Assembly: GCA_017549605.1 (NCBI GenBank)
Contig: JAFYUH010000067.1
Span: 1 to 44,405, forward strand
DNA: 44,405 nucleotides
DNA from: Bacteroidales bacterium
Lineage (GTDB): Bacteria > Bacteroidota > Bacteroidia > Bacteroidales > F082
Direction of reading: 5' to 3'
Both the position numbers and the translations under genes were made by a program. Below are positions 42,333 through 44,405 of this stretch, in pieces (positions within the stretch are counted from its first letter, which is position 1; the number at the start of each line of letters is the position of its first letter). The notes under the pieces are model-generated. The model was not told the DNA's origin and did no database searches. It worked only from the letters and a program-made list of their open reading frames with translations.

Positions 42333-42416
42333 AAGACACCAAGACACCGAGACACTGAGACATCGAGACACCAAGACACCAAGACACCAAGATTCGTGTT
42401 TATTAGTGTCTTTTAG
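42333..42416. repeat. AAGACACC 8-nt tandem array with short complementary tail
   Basis: Seven units AAGACACC/GAGACACC occupy 42333-42388, with an eighth decayed unit. AGTGTCTTTTAGTG at 42405-42418 is partly complementary, so this is another mirrored array, with the second arm much reduced. Confidence 0.8.
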
Positions 42417-42487
42417 TGGATGGTTATTTTCGTGGATGATTATTTTCGTGGATGATTATTTTCGTGGATGATTATTTTCGTGGATAC
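42416..42487. repeat. Four and a half 16-bp tandem repeats (GTGGATGATTATTTTC)
   Basis: Units start at 42416, 42432, 42448 and 42464. The first differs at one base, the next three are identical, and a half unit follows. There are no spacers, so it is not a CRISPR array. It lies between the tsf terminator and the AAGACACC array. Confidence 0.9.
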
Positions 42488-42488
42488 A

Positions 42489-42523
42489 AAAAAAATCCCG
42501 TCTCGAAAGAAACGGGATTTTTT
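42489..42523 (-). terminator. Intrinsic terminator after rpsB-tsf
   Basis: AAAAAATCCCGT and AACGGGATTTTTT form a strong stem with a 9-10 nt loop. The T-run on the minus strand follows the stem. It lies 47 bp past the tsf stop. Confidence 0.85.
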
Positions 42524-42530
42524 GTATAGA

Positions 42531-42567
42531 TAGCCAATGACCAGAAGCCAAAAGCTAAAAGCCAATA
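42531..42567. repeat. AGCCAAA-type 7-nt word array
   Basis: Units AGCCAAT, GACCAGA, AGCCAAA, AGCTAAA and AGCCAAT at 7-nt spacing fill the space between the tsf stop and its terminator. Confidence 0.6.
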
Positions 42568-42569
42568 TC

Positions 42570-43565
42570 TTATCCTAATTTTACGCGGTTGAAAGCTGTA
42601 ACTGTAGCTTCTTTATCACCAGCTTGGATATATTCGCGAACTGTTTTAGGGTCAGCGATGAGTGATATTTGGTCGAGTAAGCAGTTTTCTTTGAAGAATT
42701 TAGCGAGGCGGCCTTTAGCGATGTTTTCTAACATTGCTGTGTTGAGGTTACCAGCTTTTTCTTCTGCTACTTGTTCTTTAATTTCGCGAGCTTTAGCAGC
42801 GTCTTCTTCTGTAATCCAACCTTTAGCCATGTTTGAGTTGATGTGGTCATCACTGTCAACGTGAGCTGGGTTGATACCTGCTTTTCTCAATGCAGCTTCA
42901 ACTGCTTTTTGAATTTGCTCTTGTTTTGTCTTTTCGATAGCGACTTTGTATTCGTTATCTTTTGTTTCTTGTGGAACGTCGTTTTCATCGATAGCGACTG
43001 GATCCATAGCAGCGATTTGAAGAGCAACTTCGTGAGCTACTTCGCTAATACCATCGAATGATTTGTTGAAACCAACGATAGTAGCGAGGCGGTTACCTTG
43101 GTGGTTGTAGTTTGTTGCGTATTCAGCTTCGATAGCGAAGTATTTACCAACTTGAACTTTTTCACCAGTTTTAGCTGTGAGGTCAGTTACGATAGCTTCA
43201 AGTGTCATGCCGTTGATTGTAGCAGCATTGAGAGCTTCCATATCTTTAACTCTGTTTTCTACTGCGAAGTCGAGGAGTTGTTTTGCTGTACCAACGAAGT
43301 CAGCGTTAGCACCAACGAAGTCTGTTTCACAGTTTAACATAATAACAGCAGCGAATTTGTGATCTTCAGTTGCTTTAGAGATTACACAACCTTCAGTAGC
43401 TTCGCGGTCAGCTCTTTTCATAGCGATTTTTTGACCTTTTTGACGGAGGTAATCGATAGCAGCTTTTTGGTCACCATTGCATTCAACGAGAGCTTTTTTG
43501 CAATCCATCATGCCGGCACCTGTTATTTGTCTAAGTTCGTTAACTTGAGCAGCTGTAATGTTCAT
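42570..43565 (-). CDS. tsf: Translation elongation factor Ts
   Basis: The 331-residue factor exchanges GDP for GTP on EF-Tu. The N-terminal UBA-like region has VNELRQITGAGMMDCKKALVE, followed by KAIDYLRQKG-like AAIDYLRQKGQKIAMKRADREATEG, then CETDFVGANADF of the core domain. An expanded second half holds AEEKAGNLNTAMLENIAKGRLAKFF-like text; this length (about 330) is usual for Bacteroidales. It lies 23 bp downstream of rpsB in the conserved rpsB-tsf order. Confidence 0.97.
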   Translation of the reverse strand: MNITAAQVNELRQITGAGMMDCKKALVECNGDQKAAIDYLRQKGQKIAMKRADREATEGCVISKATEDHKFAAVIMLNCETDFVGANADFVGTAKQLLDFAVENRVKDMEALNAATINGMTLEAIVTDLTAKTGEKVQVGKYFAIEAEYATNYNHQGNRLATIVGFNKSFDGISEVAHEVALQIAAMDPVAIDENDVPQETKDNEYKVAIEKTKQEQIQKAVEAALRKAGINPAHVDSDDHINSNMAKGWITEEDAAKAREIKEQVAEEKAGNLNTAMLENIAKGRLAKFFKENCLLDQISLIADPKTVREYIQAGDKEATVTAFNRVKLG

Positions 43566-43588
43566 AATAAATTGTGTTTAAGATTTAT

Positions 43589-44405
43589 TTATTTTTTGTT
43601 AACGGCTTTACGAGGTCTTCTTGGACGTCTTTCTTCTTTTTCTTCGTCTTCGCCCTTGTTTTCCATTACGTTTTCATCGTCGATCATTTCATCTTCAATG
43701 ATGTCTTCTTTATCGCGTGAATTTTTACGTTCTGTCAAACCTTCTTCGATAGCTTCGATCATTTTGCTGATGATGAGTTCGATTGATTTTGAAGCGTCAT
43801 CGTTTGCAGGGATTGGGAAGTCGATGAGGTTAGGGTTTGAGTTTGTATCAACGATAGCGAAAGTAGGGATGTTAAGTTTTCTAGCTTCTGCTATAGCGAT
43901 ATGTTCTTTAATAACGTCAACAACGAATACTGCGCTTGGGAGACGGTTGAGGTCAGCGATACTACCTAAGTTCTTGTTTAACTTTTCGCGTTCACGTTCG
44001 ATTTGTAAACGTTCACGTTTTGAAAGGTTGTTGAATGCACTGCTTGCCATCATCTTGTCGATGCTAACCATCTTGCGAACTGCTTTACGGATTGTAGAGA
44101 AGTTGGTGAGCATACCACCTGGCCAACGTTCTGTTACGTAAGGCATGTTAACTTTCTTTACGAGTTCAGCAACGATGTCTTTAGCTTGTTTTTTTGTAGC
44201 AACGAAGAGGATCTTTTTGCCTGATCTTGCTAATTGACGTACTGCATTAGCTGCTTCGTCAATCTTGGCTTGTGTTTTATACAAGTCTATAATATGGATA
44301 CCATTACGTTCCATGAAGATGTAAGGAGCCATGTTTGGATTCCACTTTCTTCTTAAGTGTCCAAAGTGACAACCTGCATCTAATAATTGTTCGAATGTTA
44401 CTTGT
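43589..44405 (-). CDS. rpsB: 30S ribosomal protein S2 (N-terminus cut by window end)
   Basis: The frame stays open to the window edge. Upstream of the internal methionine at 44332 it still reads FEQLLDAGCHFGHLRRKWNP, the true S2 N-terminus, so only a few residues are missing. The core includes MAPYIFMERNGIHIIDLYKT and RWPGGMLTNFSTI. After the core comes a charged extension of about 50 residues (IIEDEMIDDENVMENKG, then basic RRPRRPRKAVNKK), which is seen in Bacteroidales S2 proteins. Co-transcribed with tsf. Confidence 0.96.
   Translation of the reverse strand, partial: QVTFEQLLDAGCHFGHLRRKWNPNMAPYIFMERNGIHIIDLYKTQAKIDEAANAVRQLARSGKKILFVATKKQAKDIVAELVKKVNMPYVTERWPGGMLTNFSTIRKAVRKMVSIDKMMASSAFNNLSKRERLQIEREREKLNKNLGSIADLNRLPSAVFVVDVIKEHIAIAEARKLNIPTFAIVDTNSNPNLIDFPIPANDDASKSIELIISKMIEAIEEGLTERKNSRDKEDIIEDEMIDDENVMENKGEDEEKEERRPRRPRKAVNKK

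Noticed and set aside
42416-42487. CRISPR array
   Set aside because: The 16-bp units are directly adjacent with no spacers, and no cas gene is present.

Overview
The window reads as a chromosome segment of a Bacteroidales bacterium (phylum Bacteroidota), most likely a host-associated anaerobe. The evidence is a complete Bacteroidetes-type division and cell wall (dcw) cluster, several -7 boxes of the form TAnnTTTG, a GlsB/GlsA-like acyltransferase pair, three large proteins with type IX secretion (T9SS) C-terminal domains, SDR-type threonine dehydrogenase next to Kbl, and an FtsZ ending in SFLHDNVD. Intergenic DNA is very AT-rich. Genus and species cannot be fixed from the sequence alone. No rRNA, tRNA, integrase, IS transposase or CRISPR array was seen.

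Layout. 1-460: no gene; two strong hairpin terminators flank a ~210-bp nested inverted repeat. 461-2999 (minus): acyltransferases glsA and glsB, then the GTPase gene engB. 3000-3345: divergent control region with a minus-strand promoter, an 8-nt repeat array and two MraZ boxes. 3346-18020 (plus): mraZ, rsmH, ftsL-like, ftsI, murE, mraY, a murD reduced to its C-terminal domain, ftsW, murG, murC, ftsQ, ftsA, ftsZ, closed by a terminator. 18105-23139 (plus): a butyrate-kinase-like protein with eroded active-site motifs, a large lipoprotein, purN and two tandem DUF2147 proteins. 23152-25314 (minus): kbl-tdh threonine catabolism. 25479-26951: cysS. 27288-28499: DUF4143 ATPase with paired operator-like palindromes. 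28588-29791 (minus): two small envelope proteins. 30117-41820 (minus): a small protein with a C-terminal membrane anchor and three modular T9SS-secreted proteins of 612, 1595 and 1522 aa. 41821-42569: long structured leader with a 10-bp G tract and several short-period repeats. 42570-44405 (minus): tsf and rpsB, the latter cut by the window edge.

How it fits together. The dcw genes are tightly packed, often overlapping by 4 bases, and are probably one or a few long transcripts under MraZ control. They make lipid II with a meso-DAP peptide (MurE carries DNPR) and build the divisome. The clear gap is MurD: its substrate-binding and ATPase domains are missing and the motifs left are degenerate, so D-glutamate addition must come from elsewhere.

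A second theme is the intergenic DNA. Many gaps hold short arrays of 7- or 8-nt degenerate words, often as a purine-rich block followed by its complement, and some of these form the terminators. One such array lies in frame inside the lipoprotein gene.
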